From contig JAKSYS010000644.1 in NCBI GenBank assembly GCA_022925895.1, positions 1-35,913 on the forward strand: a stretch of 35,913 nt of DNA. Reading direction: 5' to 3'. Both the position numbers and the translations under genes were made by a program. Below are positions 20,159 through 32,338 of the stretch, in pieces (within the stretch, counting starts at the first letter, position 1; each line of letters begins with the position of its first letter). The stretch is from Fragilaria crotonensis (lineage: Eukaryota > Bacillariophyta > Fragilariophyceae > Fragilariales > Fragilariaceae). Under the pieces are notes generated by a model, which ran no database searches, was not told the DNA's origin, and saw nothing but the letters and a program-made list of their open reading frames with translations.

Positions 20159-23100
20159 CTAGCGTTTCTCCCAATATGACTTCAACGATCTCATCCCTTT
20201 GGTTGCTAACTTAGTCGCCCGCTTTATACTTGTCCTTAAGATCGGTTCATTGATCTGAAACCATGTTTTGATATGCCACGTGGGCTTAACTTCATGGTCA
20301 CGGATATCAGCCATCAATAGTTCCCGAGCCGTCGGTTCATACTGATTCCGCAGCGCATACAACTCTCGCAACGTTTGCAAAGCGTTCCGCCTGTCCACCA
20401 GGGCACTTAACCTCGCGTCTGCACCATGTAAATCATTATTCCGACTTTCCCATAGTAAATACCAGTTGTCCCACAGTTTCTTGATAATGGCGACTTGCCA
20501 CTTGCCACCTTTGCAACTTTTCTTCGGGTTAGGCCGCGTTGCATAATGCGCATCCTGCAAATCCACCCATGCCCAACTGAATCGTCCGAGAAAGATGTGC
20601 TTCCAGCCGATCTGGTTTTGTTGTTGTATAAGGAGTTCGTACTCATCATCGTATATTGCGGTTTCCAGTTGATATGACGTGGGATCAGCACATTCCAACC
20701 AACCTCGGATTCCATCCAACAGTATCGCTCGTAGACCAGGACGAGTTTCCCATTTATCACAAGTCTTACCAAGAACCGTTATTAGAGTCGCTCTCCACGC
20801 CGCTCGACTCGAATGAGGACATCGCAAAATGTGTTCCCAATCCTCATCATGACACGGACATGCCGGGCAACCTCTTCGACTGGGATCGCGTCGATGCTGG
20901 AAGTGATTAGTAGGAAGAATACCCTGAACGAGCTTGATGAAGTGATCGCGGCGCTGAATCTGATTGTGTAGACATGTGGCATGGGCTTTCCAATTGATCC
21001 TGTCCGTTGTACTGGGCTTCCATCCATTGCGGGATTGTAGATGTGCCAGCAACGGTGCATACGTTGCTTGATATCGTATCGCCGATTTGTATTTTGTCGT
21101 GACGGTACCTTTTGGAGTAACCAAATGCACTCCAGCTCCCTCCACCAACAAAGCGTGGGGTCGTATCATCCCGAACTCGCGTTGGAAAGTATTTGCCATT
21201 GCGTCAGCGTCTACATTCAATTGAGCCATGAGATTCAATCGTTCATAAGCGACCTTGCGATCTTGGTGACCTCTGACGTGTTCTAAACTAAGCCCCGGCA
21301 TTTCGTGAAGCAACCGTCGAATATTAACAATAAGATCCGATTCCGGGCTCAGGGGATCGAGCGGAAGTTGCTCTGATCCGGCTCCGACTCCGTTGCCTCC
21401 GCCACAGTCAGCTGTCTTTTGATGCCCAAAACTGTCTCCACCAGACTCAAACTGTCCGTCGCAAGTGTCCCTTGCCACGGTTCATGTTGATAAGTAAATT
21501 CTGCAAGGCGTTTCAAAAAACACAACATCGCCAACAACCCATACGCTTCAGACCGGTATGAGTTTGGCGTGGCGCCCGGCGCAAGACCCATCCCTTCTGC
21601 TGTCCGTTCACCCTGGTCCGTACTCATCACCCATCCAAATGCCCCCATTTGCTTAAGCCATACAGACCCGTCGCTGACGCCTCGCACACCGTGTGACAAG
21701 GCAAGTCCAACCGTGAATGGATCCGTTGTCATAGCTGTGCGTACCAATAATTCGTATTCCCACGGCTCAAGGTCTTCAATATATTGCTCGAACGTAGCAA
21801 TCTGCGGTTTCCGGGGAGAGGTAAAGACAGTGCTCCGAGCAATCACCGTCCATTCTACCTCCTCCGTGACTTCACGAACCTCAACCGGAACCGCTTCATG
21901 AGGGATGTGCTGCCACTCACAATATCCACGAGTCTGTCGGTATCTGTACTCCCCTTCTTGTCTTGACAGGTCACAGATCATATAGTCTTGACCATCTCGA
22001 ATCCATAAGCGATTGCGTAATTGATATGCTGAATGGCTTTGTCGAAGCTTGTTGATTTTTGTAAGCCATGGACCTAAGGCCTGGTACAACTTCCCGGAAG
22101 CATCGCTCCACAGTAGATTCGCACGTTGCCACAATTTCCACTCCAGTGAAGACGGTCGTTTTTGATGTATCCACATGCCATGAGTACAACTGCTGTTGTG
22201 GGAGAACCTCCCTTCGTATTTCGCCTGATCTAGATAACAACCGGAAACGTCCGTGAGATCAGAGATGGTTTGCGCCTGAAGATAGAGACGACAATAATTG
22301 AGGCGCTTGATCTCCGATGCAGAAAACGTGTTAGCCTCCAAAATGGCATCCATAATATGACTGTCATGGCATCGTTGGAGTGTTGGAATGCCCGGAGTGT
22401 CGAGTTGAAGACATGATTGTATAGAATGTAAAAACTCCCGTAATGAAGCGAGCCACTTCGATTCCAAATGTGGAAGGTTTGTGTCAACCTTTTCCAGAAA
22501 CGAGTATGATGTGCCAATCTGATACTGAAACCAACCCACCGCTATACGTAGCAACTTTCCAGCCGTTGAGTTTAATCTCCAGTTCCGAAGGAATAATCCA
22601 ACCTGTCCAATGCCTTGTTCAACATAAAGGTGTCTGAAATTGGCGCCGCCTAACTCGAGCGGTCCGTAGAGGATCTCACGCTTGGTGTGACGATTGAAGC
22701 CACATCTGGGAACTATGATAGACATCGCTTTACGTTGTACCTGATCCAGTCGTTTCTTCGTGAGAGATGAGCACGCTAATGGATAACCAACACTCGGGAG
22801 ATAACACGCATAGTAAAACGTCCATGTTTCAAGTCTGGTAAGGGGACATGTCCACAGAAACGACGTAATCTCATCGCTCTTCGATCTTAATCGCCGGAAC
22901 TGTTCGTTTTGATTACCGACTGGTGCCTTATAATGACCCAGTGTCTTATGTGCCTCATAAGGTGACAACAAAGGAAGTTGATATGTTTCCTCTGTAGACC
23001 TGTCAATGACTCGTAACGCTGACTGGTGTGCAGATTGTTTCGGTGCCAAAAACGGTGCACCCTGCGTTGTGAACCACCAATGAAGTACTTGACACGAACA

Positions 23101-26100
23101 TTTGGATAATTCTAACGCCCCACCACTCAAATAAAGTAAATCGTTCCACAATTGTGCGTTCTTCTGTGTGCTCTCCAAGATACCTTGCAACGTTTCATCC
23201 GATCCTGGCGCCAGGAAATTATTAACTTGTCCATTACAATCATCAACGAACGCCACAAGACCTAAAGACACGGACGTGGATTCATCCGGCGAGTAATACA
23301 TTGCCGGCGTCGCCACCGTATCGTATGCATCCATGAGACAACTCGACAAAAAACACCAAATCGCTGGAGAATTAGCACTGCCTTGTCCAGTGCCATAAAT
23401 GGGTGCATCGACTGTATGAGAATAACCCGTAGGTGCAAGGCCCAACTCCGTACGAACCCGAAACTCCGCCTTCTCCAAGGTTAAAGCATTTGCCTGCGTC
23501 ACTGATAAAGGAACACCAAACTTCCGGCTCACAATCATTGCCTCGTTTTGAATAATCCGATCAAAGCATGCCCGTGCGTCATAATTGATAAGAGCAACAG
23601 ACCTCCGCGTCGCCCGTGAGATCTCACACTGCAATTCCTCAATAAAAACCGGATCGGTTGCATTACGTTGCGGTCTAGATCCATATTGTCCCTCATTCAA
23701 CGCCGCCAAAGCTTCTGCCTGGTACATTTGAATTCTCCACTTAATTCCCAAAGCAAGATTAAAATCCGCCTCATAAATGTGGATCACCCGCGTTCTATGC
23801 AACCGCACATTGTCCTCATCCTTGAAAAGGATTGTGTTGGCAATTGTTTGCCATCTCTTGTAGGAGTACCCTCGTTCGAGCGCGTAGTTTAGCAGAGCCA
23901 AGTGTAGATGTAGTAGATCAGTTTGCATCATGTCTAATTCTGCTCGATTGGCTCGGAACTCCGGAGTCAACTCCTCGTCTGGTAACTCTGAGGAGTAAGC
24001 ATGTCTCGCGATCAAAGCCTTGTAGTGACCCAAATGCAATCCTGACGGGGACGTTGTCGTGGATTCCGACCACACACGCAGTTTGCTCGTGAATTCTTCT
24101 AAAGATATTGTAGGGAACGAGGGAGTTGCGGCCATTTCGTGCACTTGTTCCAAGTGCTGGAGGAGGAGTCTCACATTTTTACTCACTATGTCATCCTCGT
24201 CCGGTTGATGTTGATAATTGCCTTCAAGAATTTGTGTACTCAATGGTTGATCTCCACAGAAGCCTAAATTGTCGAGGAGTGGTGGTACAGTGAAGGGAGT
24301 TCCTTTGGCCTGTCCAAAATGTTCTCGATTTCGTTCCTGTAGTAACCGAACAATCTCCGTGGGTACGTCGACTTGTCGCCACTCAGTGCACGTTTTGGGG
24401 TCATGATCTGGATGCAGCGGAATTTCAATACGCGTTACTCCCTGGCGTATTCGATTCTTCCTCACACCGCTGATCTTTCGAAATAGCTGTTTGATGTCCT
24501 CGGCTTTTTCATATGTCGTAACCTGGTGGCAGCTTCTTTATCAGCTTTTTTCCCCGACTTTTCGAGTGAGTCAATTTTCTGTTGACGTTCTTGATCACAG
24601 CGTTCATAACTCGCAGCAATGATTTCTTGAATAGTAGATTCTATTTCGCGAATTGCCGCGGTACAGTCACGCACTGTGCGAGGCAACGGCACTGGTGATG
24701 AGAGTTTGGCCATTTTGCCTGCCAGAATACTCGAGTGATCATACTTCGTTCGAAGTGCTGAACGATGTTTCTTTAAAATGTTGACCTGCTTTCTGGCTTC
24801 CGCTAGTTCAACAGACCATGCAGGTTCTCCAAATTTTTTCACTTTGGTTGCCGCAGTGAGACTTGCCGCCAGCACATCCTGGTCCAGTCGTTCTGCAAAG
24901 GCATGTCTGTTACCCGGTTTTGACAACTGTACACTTCGATCGAATGCATTATGATGCTGAAAGAGGATTCGATGCTTCTCCCGAATATAATCCGTCACCT
25001 GCTGTATGTTACTGGACGACAAGTCTCTCGCCTCCGATGATACCAATTGTTGAGTACTTGAACCAAAAAGCAAGTTCGTGTCAAAGTCAAGAAAGAACCC
25101 ACGATGATCGGACACCACATGCGCGTTAAACTCTTCGTATCCGGCTGAAACCAGGGCTTCGCTCACGGAGGAGCTTGCCAGAGTATAGTCCAACCGTTTC
25201 GTTCCTCTTGCGTACGTGGCCGGTGGATCAAGCGAATGTCTACATGCCATTAGATCAATTAGACCAAGTTGTCCCGCAATCTTACTCATGCCATCGGGAT
25301 CAGCACCAAAAGTTTCATTGAAATCTCCAACCACTAATAATAACATGCCAGCTGCAGCATATGTTTGGAGGGCTTTCAATAAATCGCGCCGAAACGCCGT
25401 TCGCGGATTGAGAACCGGGTCCTGTGCTAAGCGGAGTAAACTTGCTTGTTGCGCCGCCACTGTGATAGTACCTGGGCTCACTGTCTTATCCACTGGTTGA
25501 TACACCGAGAAGACCGCGATCTGCCGTGCTCGTTTGCCCGAGAATTCCTGAACTACCCACCGTCCCCACGGATCTCGATTTTGACGAACCACTCGACTCA
25601 TCAGACTATCGACCGTCAAGATCATAGTGCCCCCTGGTTTATAAGAGTTTTCCACCGTGATGGGTGTTGTTCCAAATGATATGCGATGTTTCTGCCAGTG
25701 TTGCTTTGCAGCTTCGAATAGTACGCTCCGAATCCTGAATTGTGTGGTGTCCAGGTTGTGTTCCTGTCCGCAAAATATATCCGCTTGAACTTCCTTGATT
25801 GACCGACAAATATCATCAAACGTTCCGCCTCGCCGATCAATAGAAATACCGTTTACATTAATTGAGTATAGTCTCGTGATATGCACCTGTTTGGGTCCTA
25901 GTGCATCTCCCCACGGCACATTAGAACGAACGTTTGAGGTTGTGATAGCCTCTGTCCTTGCGGACGAACTGTCCGCGTTTGCTGTGGAGAAGAGCTGTCG
26001 CCATTGTAGCTTTGCCCTTTCCAAGATGGTAAGGGAAGTAAGTGATGAGTGTTCCGGGGTCTGGTTTTCAGAACCTTGAGGTGCATCTTCCGGCGGTATC

Positions 26101-26147
26101 AAAATTTCCCCCGCAGATGCAAGCGATGTATGCAATCGTTGACTCAT
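20159..26147 (-). pseudogene. LINE-B ORF2: endonuclease, reverse transcriptase, RNase H, CCHC finger
   Basis: About 2000 codons with two 1-nt frameshifts. The endonuclease (about 25880-25070) keeps NVNGI, CGQEHNLD, GDFNE, RLDY and SDHRG. The RT (about 24440-22600) keeps INYDARACFDRI, YGTGQGSANSPAIW and FVDD. The RNase H (about 21690-21180) has its acidic quartet in VSDGS, RSEAYG, ATDSLS and NVDADAMA. A CPACPC...H...CPH finger follows near 20870. The frameshift near 24510, at an AAAAA run, separates endonuclease from RT; LINE-A is continuous there. The second is near 21365, within RNase H. The start ATG overlaps the ORF1 stop (taATG). This is the full enzyme set for target-primed reverse transcription. 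Confidence 0.9.
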
Positions 26148-29033
26148 TACGTGGCATCCCGCCCAGCCGGATCACTTGAGTTAGTGTATTGAGCGTCCGG
26201 GGGGCTTGGATTTTGCTGGGGAGTTGATAACGGCAGTTGAGAGTTTGTGTCCTCAGGTCGGTGGTCAGTAACTGAGTTATGGGCACCTGTGGTAGTATCT
26301 TCGACGTTGGGGAGTTCATCGTCAAATAGCTGCATTTGAACATCGTCCAAAGCCATTGGAGAAGTCTCTGCCCTTGAGTTCTGCTGCTCTTCATTCTTCC
26401 TTGTTTTCTTCTTTTCCGGAGACCTGCGATACCTAGAGGATCCATCACCAGAGGCTATGGATCGACTATCACCTGTGCCGGGAACAGTTGTACCATCGAC
26501 CTCTGGAATTTGCAGGGCCATGTGTGACAGTGGTATCTGAATCGACTGTTGGACTCCTGTGAACGGTAAGACGCCCGACGCAGCAGTGGTGAAGCTCGCT
26601 TGATGCATTAATGTGTGAAGCATAAGACGCATGCTTTCCATAGTTATGTTGAAGCTCGCAAACTGTGTTTGAAGTCCAGCCACAGTGTGCGTCATCTCCG
26701 TTATTGTTTCCATGGTTTCTCTCAGACTCTGTTCGTTTGCTGCCAACCTATCTGACGAATCTTGTGTAGCCTCCCGGTTCGATCGTAAGAGTTCTCTACA
26801 TTCCCTCATCTGATTTTCCAACTCTGTCATTCTTGTTGTCGTGGACGATCGTAACGTATTGGTCAAGGAATGAGTAGAAGCTGTATCTGCCCGCTCATCA
26901 ATCTCGTCCAACAAGGTAAGGCTGCTGATCTGCGACGATTTCCCTTTGGTTTGTGATTTCGGGTTGGGTTTTCCCTTTGGCGAAGCTGTGGTACCTGGCA
27001 TTCTTGCCGCCTCAATCGAATAGTCTTTATCTCCTGGTGGTCGTTTGACTAGAGACGGCCACTGCGGACTGTTATCTCTGTTGACCGTGTCTTGCGGCTT
27101 AACTGAACTTGTTTCTTTACCCGCAGACTCAACAACCGAAGGCGACTTAACCGAGGGCGGGGCTTTACTCCAGATGTCAACAGATGACAATTTTGCCATG
27201 AAGTCTAAGTTTGTTTGGACAGTGGACGTAATATGAATTACGTCTGGCAAATCAGGAATTCTCACGATATTTCTCTTCTCTGTGAGAAATCGGTCGCAAT
27301 CTTTCCTTATATTGCATCACCATTGACTTTATTTCTGTTGCGTAGGCTGCGGGGGCCATAACATAGGCAGTTTTGGAATTCTTAATACCATTGACCACGT
27401 CACATTGAGCATGAGTCTCTCCATCGACTCGCCGGAGTGATAACACCCAATCACGAGTCGACCTTTCGATTGTTGTTCCATCCGAAAAATATTCAATCCG
27501 TTTCAAGTCTAATGTTGTGACCAGTGGCGCCAAGGAGATTGGCCTTAAGGCTCGAATATACTTTTCGTGCATTTGGAAGTGATTATCAATTTGATCGGTT
27601 GACATGTTTGCAAAGGTATATCGAGGAAGAAAAACAGCTGTCTGGTGCCCGTTTAAAATCTTTGAGAGCCCTTGACAAAGCTCAGCCACCTGCTTTTCAC
27701 CACAGTACACCACTAAATGAGCAATCGACTTGTCTGTCGGAGTCTTCCGATGGAGGCGAATATCAAAATAAGGTAGTGTGTCCACCATTCGAGACCGGAG
27801 AAACTGTGTGTACTTGTGACGTAAGGTCATTGTCGGGTGTTTAAGCAATATGTAACCTGCCACAACAGGAATCCCCGCCTTGGGCGTGACATTAGACTCG
27901 TGAATCTTCAGATTGTTCAATTTCATTGCCGACTGGACATGAGTCGAGTTCCTCCACGAAATGGGATTCTCACTGAACGCAAAACGTACGGCGAATACAA
28001 TCAACTGCATTGTATGCACCTTCGTGATCTGGGGTTCCAAATACTCATCAAGATCAGAAACCGTCAACTCATGTACTCTTTTTGGATGGACTAGTTCAGT
28101 GCTGTCCCACATGTAGAAACATCCATCGGCTTCCATAAAAGTAATGCTCAACATTGCATGGATTTCCGAAAGGAGACGCTGTTTGTTGTCGGCCAGATCG
28201 TTGAACTCCTTCTGCACAAGTTTCCATTTAAACGAGATGCGATGAGCGCCGTCGTTGGTCATGAATTCATTACTTAGTGTAAAGGCTGATTGTTTAGCAT
28301 CCGACTCTGAGTTTGATTCGCCATCTACATCGAAAGTTGTATTTCTCAGTGACGTAGATGCCTCTTCTGGGTCCGATCTTGGAGAATCGCATTTGCTTCC
28401 TGTCATTGCCTCAGAGTCCGGAATACTAAATCTTGTCATTGTTTTACTGGGTAGTCCGACTTCCTCCTCTGTGATGGGACAGTTTGGCGTCGTCATTGGT
28501 GTCATCTTGACATTGCGTTTGTTTACACCCTTCACTGCCTTCCACAAACCTTTGTCCAGGTGCTTTGCGAAGTAAGCAATAATGTGCGGCCAATTGAAAC
28601 GCTCTGTGTCCATTTCCAAGGACTCTGGTGAATGCTCAAGCAGGAAAGGTTGAGAAACTTTGTTTGCCCACGCATATAGCTTAGGCGAGACGTTAAGTTC
28701 TCAATCCACATAAGACTTGTAATTAAACCATACAAGGCGGTGAAAACACAGTGGGTCAGAGTTACGCTGTCGCCAAATCGTATCGAACTCTTGTCCACTC
28801 ATCGCCTGGAATCCCAAGGACGTGAACCGATGCCAACTAGTCGGTGAAACTGAACGACGATAGCCATCATCATCAGCCTGCCTTTTTTCGAGCGCTGCTT
28901 TCAAATCACTATCGCGTTCGATCAAAACAGGGTTTGGAACGTAAGCGACTATAGTGAAACTGAACTCAGATGAGGTGATATCCAATGGGATATCGGAAGC
29001 GAAGAACGGCAACGGGGCCGTTCCTTCGGTCAT
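26147..29033 (-). pseudogene. LINE-B ORF1: very long ORF1 protein with coiled coil, broken
   Basis: Starts at ATG 29031-29033 (MTEGTAPLPFF). One frame runs to 27252 with an in-frame TGA at 28701-28703, then a 1-nt frameshift at about 27260 leads into the frame ending TAA at 26147. The combined product is about 960 residues. The N-terminal 590 residues look globular (HTMQLIVFAVRFAF, DTLPYFDIRLHRKT, LVVYCGEKQVAEL) and match no ORF1 type I know. The C-terminal third has VIHITSTVQTNLDFMAKL, then Ser/Lys-rich sequence and a coiled coil (TELENQMRECRELLRS to about 26630). It presumably binds element RNA. No RRM or zinc knuckle was seen. Confidence 0.7.
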
Positions 29034-29134
29034 GGTGAACGGTGCGGAGATACGCAACAACTTCCTACTGTTTCTACGGATGTACGGTCAAAGGACAGAA
29101 CTCAATGTAAAAACTCGAAACTAGAAAATTGTGT

Positions 29135-29151
29135 GTGCCATGGTTAAGACA
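29135..29151. repeat. Target-site duplication of LINE-B, right copy
   Basis: gtgccatggttaagaca, identical to 20015-20031. It marks the 5' end of LINE-B as complete or nearly so. Confidence 0.95.
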
Positions 29152-30495
29152 GCCACCCACGCCCGTTTTGACGAAGGTATGAATGATCTGACGGAACCGC
29201 CTCCCAACGCACGCCTCCTCCGACACCTGGCGAACGGCGACGCCATCAATCCCGACACTCTAGATGTTCCACCGCTCTCTTTGGAAGTTTCGGATGACCC
29301 CTTTGAACGCCTCGACGAGCACACGCAATCCATTGTCTGTGAGCACCCTACACTTGGTTTCGAGATTTCGGAGTGCCACATTCGCCGGCGCGGATATGTC
29401 TCTGGTATTGTTCCAAATACCTCTGCCGCGCGAATCCGCAATGTCCGCCGGCGATACATTGGCGCCTTCGTTGTGTCCGTAAACGGATCCAGCGTATTCA
29501 CTGGAGAGTCTGTCACCGACGCCCTCCGCACTGTTGTGGCAAGCGACTCTACTTCGTTCAGCATTGTATTCGCCCCCGACAGATACATACCTGTAAATGA
29601 GCGTCGACCTGCACAACCTCTCCATCTGGCCATCGATCAATTGAAGGTCATCCACGACATTCAACATGGTCCATCCTCCCTTGACCTGGACACCAACCAA
29701 TACATGCCCCTCGTCATCAGTTCCCTCAACACCACAACACACGGTACCGCTGCAGAACAAGAGCTTGGCAGTTTTACACGACGCAAACTACGCCGTCTAT
29801 CGAATTGGCCGGATTGGCAAGAGGCCGAGTTCAAACAATTAGATTCCATGGCGAAACAGCAAATGTATGGCTTGCCCGTGTTGCCTCCGCCCGACGCCAT
29901 CATCCTCCGACAACATTGGAACTACGCAATTAAAAGCGACGGTACCCGCAAAGCTCGCAACTGTTGTGACGGTTCCCCTCGTGCGGCCCCGCAACTGAAA
30001 CTAGCAAACACCTATTCGTCATGCATTGAGCAACCCTGCATGCGATTATTCTTTGCCCTGTGTGCACAGGAGGGATTCATCTGTTTGAAAGTCGACGCCA
30101 CCAACGCGTACGCAAACTCGCCTCCTCCGGAACAACCCACATTTGTTCGCATCGACGATCAGTACGCCGAATGGTACGAGGCTCGTTTTGGTTCCCCTAT
30201 CGACCGCTCCATGGTTCTGCCAGTTCAACATGCACTTCAAGGGCATCCTGAATCTGGCGCTTTATGGGAAGGTTTCGTTAACCGCGTGATCGCTCGCCAC
30301 GGCTTCTCCTCTACTACCCATGAGCGCAGCCTATACCACGGCGTGTACAAAGGGCAACGAATGTTGATCTGTCGTCAGGTTGACGACCTTGCCATTGGCT
30401 GTGCGAACTTGGATACTGTTCGGGAGCTTGTTGCCACCATCTGCAATGAAGACGGTATCGATCTCCGCGACGAAGGAATTCTTACGTCCTTCAAT
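29135..30495 (+). pseudogene. Copia C pol middle: PDZ-like module and reverse transcriptase
   Basis: The frame resumes from the integrase. A stretch of about 80 residues (29355-29580) reads as a PDZ domain: LGFEISECHIRRRGY, VSGIVPNTSAARI, a IGAFVVSVNG strand-turn, then ALRTVVA and FSIVFAP. The RT follows, with NYAIKSDGTRKARNC, CLKVDATNAYANSPP, PVQHALQGHPESGALW and the catalytic QVDD (about 30377). LINE-C is inserted after LRDEGILTSFN, just past the RT core, and the frame resumes at 31252. A PDZ module would offer a peptide-binding surface between integrase and RT. The segment itself has no internal stop. Confidence 0.8.
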
Positions 30496-31251
30496 ATATA
30501 TAACCTAATTATAGGGTTAACACCGTCACAGTCCTTTTGTCAAAAACTACGTGTGTACCCCGGTACGGCAAACCTTTACAGGTCCGCGGAACCTACTAAT
30601 GTTTCAATCGTGTCTTCACGTCTGCCGAAAATCAATGTCTTCAATATTCGCCATCACTTGTGTCGGAAAAAATCTGTCATCCTCGTTTGGGTAGTACCAT
30701 CTAATTCAAATCGGGCTCTCGCCTTTCTCATATAATGCAGCCATCGTCGTCGTACCGAAGAGCTCGCGTTCACAATGTCACCAAGTGGTCGTTCGCAGAA
30801 ATGTCTATCGGCCGCGTTGACCATGTGGACTTGTTCGTGAAGTTGTGCGATTTCCTCCAAGTCAGGGTTCCGCAGTTGCTTGCATACTACAGACGTCGTT
30901 GAGTGTAGATGGTGGTTCCGAGCTGCCCACAACTGCGTGCTCAGGATATGGACGGCCTTAAGCACCTTCCGCATTGTATAACCTCCTCTGTTTTCGTTGT
31001 AGGCGCCTGAGTCTCCATCAGGTAGCGACGCCAGTTCACTCCAGGCAACCGAGAAAAAACCCGCGTGATGCAGCTGCCCACCCGATGCGAGTTTGTTGAT
31101 GGAGAGCGAGTTCGACATAGGGAATATGGTCCTTGGGTACCATGGACATGTCCACTGTCCCTGGCTCTTTGTTGATCCAACACAGAAGCTGGCTTTTCAG
31201 CGTGCGAGTGGCTGATGTCGCTCCGATTGCATCCATTGATTTCCGAAAAAC
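30496..31251 (-). mobile_element. LINE-C: 5'-truncated LINE fragment in copia C
   Basis: An exact 17-bp duplication, ttcttacgtccttcaat, lies at 30479-30495 and 31252-31268. The 756-bp insert holds a minus-strand LINE ORF2 C-terminus and 3' UTR, with the 3' end on the left. It ends ggttatatat with no homopolymer, and it lacks the shared tail of LINE-B. So it belongs to a third LINE family, truncated at its 5' end in the usual way. Confidence 0.85.
30654..31240 (-). pseudogene. LINE-C ORF2, C-terminal end only
   Basis: The protein reads in two frames with a shift near 31080. HIPYVELALHQQTRIGW comes first, then HHAGFFSVAWSELASL, KVLKAVHILSTQLWAARN and RRRWLHYMRKARARFEL, ending TRMTDFFRHK. Order and motifs match the LINE-B C-terminus after its CCHC finger (QQQNQIGWKHIFLGRFSWAW, KLWDNWYLLWESRN). 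This is the part behind RNase H. No catalytic domain remains. Confidence 0.75.
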
Positions 31252-32268
31252 TTCTTACGTCCTTCAATGGTGTTGACGTCGAGCAAAGTAACCGCTATAC
31301 CAAGATTTCATGTGAGTCATACATCGATAAACTCCTCGCCCATTACGGATGGACTGCTGCGGGATCACGTGACACCGATTCATGACCAATCGAACCAATT
31401 GCAACTTCCACGGTACAGCAGATGTTCACCGACTACGAATCGGCGCCGATAGCAGGGTCTGCTGAGCAACTTGATCTTGAATCCTCGTCCGGTTTCTCCT
31501 ATCGTAGCGTCTTGGGTGCCCTAATCTACGCGTACGTTGTAGCACGCCCCGATATTGGTTATGCGGTGACTACTTTGGCTCGTTTCTCCGATCGCCCGGC
31601 GAAAATCCACTACGACGCCTTACGTCGTGTCGCACGCTACCTACGTATGACCAAAAGTTGGGGTTTATATGACTGGCGTCCGAAATGTCTGATGTCGCTC
31701 CCCGTCGGCGCCTTCCAACCCCCTCGACGCGGATCCATCGCTCCCCGTGTTTCCTGCACCTACACGCCCAACTGAACTTGCTGGTTACGTGGATGCCGCC
31801 CATGCTACCGATTTAGTCACCCGTCGATCCATCACGGGCCTCGTCTTTATGTTTTGTGGCGGACCAATTGCATACAAGTCCAAAATCCAGTCAACAGTGT
31901 CTACCAGTTCGACTGAAGCCGAGTTCATCGCTGCCGTACACGCCGCTAAGATTGCGAAGTATCTCCGCTCCATTCTCTCCGAACTCGGCTACCCACAATC
32001 GGAACCCACAATGTTGTATGAGGACAACGCCGCCGCGATTCTCATGGTCAATGCCAGTCGCCCGACTCCCCGGTCACGTCACATTGACATTCAGCATTTT
32101 GCCATCCAAGAATGGAAAGCACGTCGCGAGATCGTCCTTTCCCACATCCCTGGGATTGTGAACTCTGCCGATTCCCTTACTAAGTCCCTCGGGTCGACTC
32201 TTCACCACCGACATGTCCGTCGCTTAATGGGTCACTACGGCGCCCCATGGTCTCCGTCGCTCGCCTAA
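31252..32268 (+). pseudogene. Copia C pol C-terminus: RT connection and RNase H
   Basis: Continues the RT frame with FNGVDVEQSNRYTKISC and LLAHYGWTAAGS. There is an in-frame TGA at 31383-31385, then SVLGALIYAYVVARPDIGYA and RVARYLRMTKSWGLY. A frameshift at about 31690-31740 leads to the RNase H: YVDAAHATD (Asp), SSTEAEFIAAVHAAK (Glu), LYEDNAAAILM (Asp) and SRHIDIQHF. It ends in TAA at 32266-32268, just before the purine tract. The RNase H catalytic residues are all present. Confidence 0.88.
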
Positions 32269-32326
32269 CATTTTCTTTTTCTTCGATACACTCCTGTTGC
32301 TCATTGACCCGCTTTTTGATCCTGTC

Positions 32327-32338
32327 AATGGGGGAGTG
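32327..32338 (+). promoter_or_regulatory. Polypurine tract of element C
   Basis: aatgggggagtg directly precedes the right LTR. It is the expected primer site for plus-strand DNA synthesis. Confidence 0.8.

Larger units (their letters stand above)
20032..29134 (-). mobile_element. LINE-B: full-length APE/RNase H non-LTR retrotransposon with oligo(T) 3' end
   Basis: It lies between exact 17-bp duplications (20015-20031 and 29135-29151). On the minus strand it has about 100 nt of 5' UTR (29134-29034), a very long ORF1 (29033-26147), ORF2 with endonuclease, RT, RNase H and a CCHC finger (26147-20159), and a 127-nt 3' UTR ending in ten T (A on the plus strand, 20031-20040). At 9.1 kb it is large for a LINE. 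It is not intact: ORF1 has an in-frame TGA and a frameshift, and ORF2 has two frameshifts. The intact duplication and full length suggest a fairly recent insertion. Confidence 0.92.

Noticed and set aside
29121-29760. Minus-strand frames opposite copia C pol
   Set aside because: They overlap the clear PDZ/RT frame and span the LINE-B duplication junction; no recognisable protein.
5042-31385. In-frame TGA codons as evidence for a variant genetic code or selenocysteine
   Set aside because: They occur only in elements that also have frameshifts, one stop is TAA, and the intact kinase gene reads normally; C-to-T decay explains them more simply.
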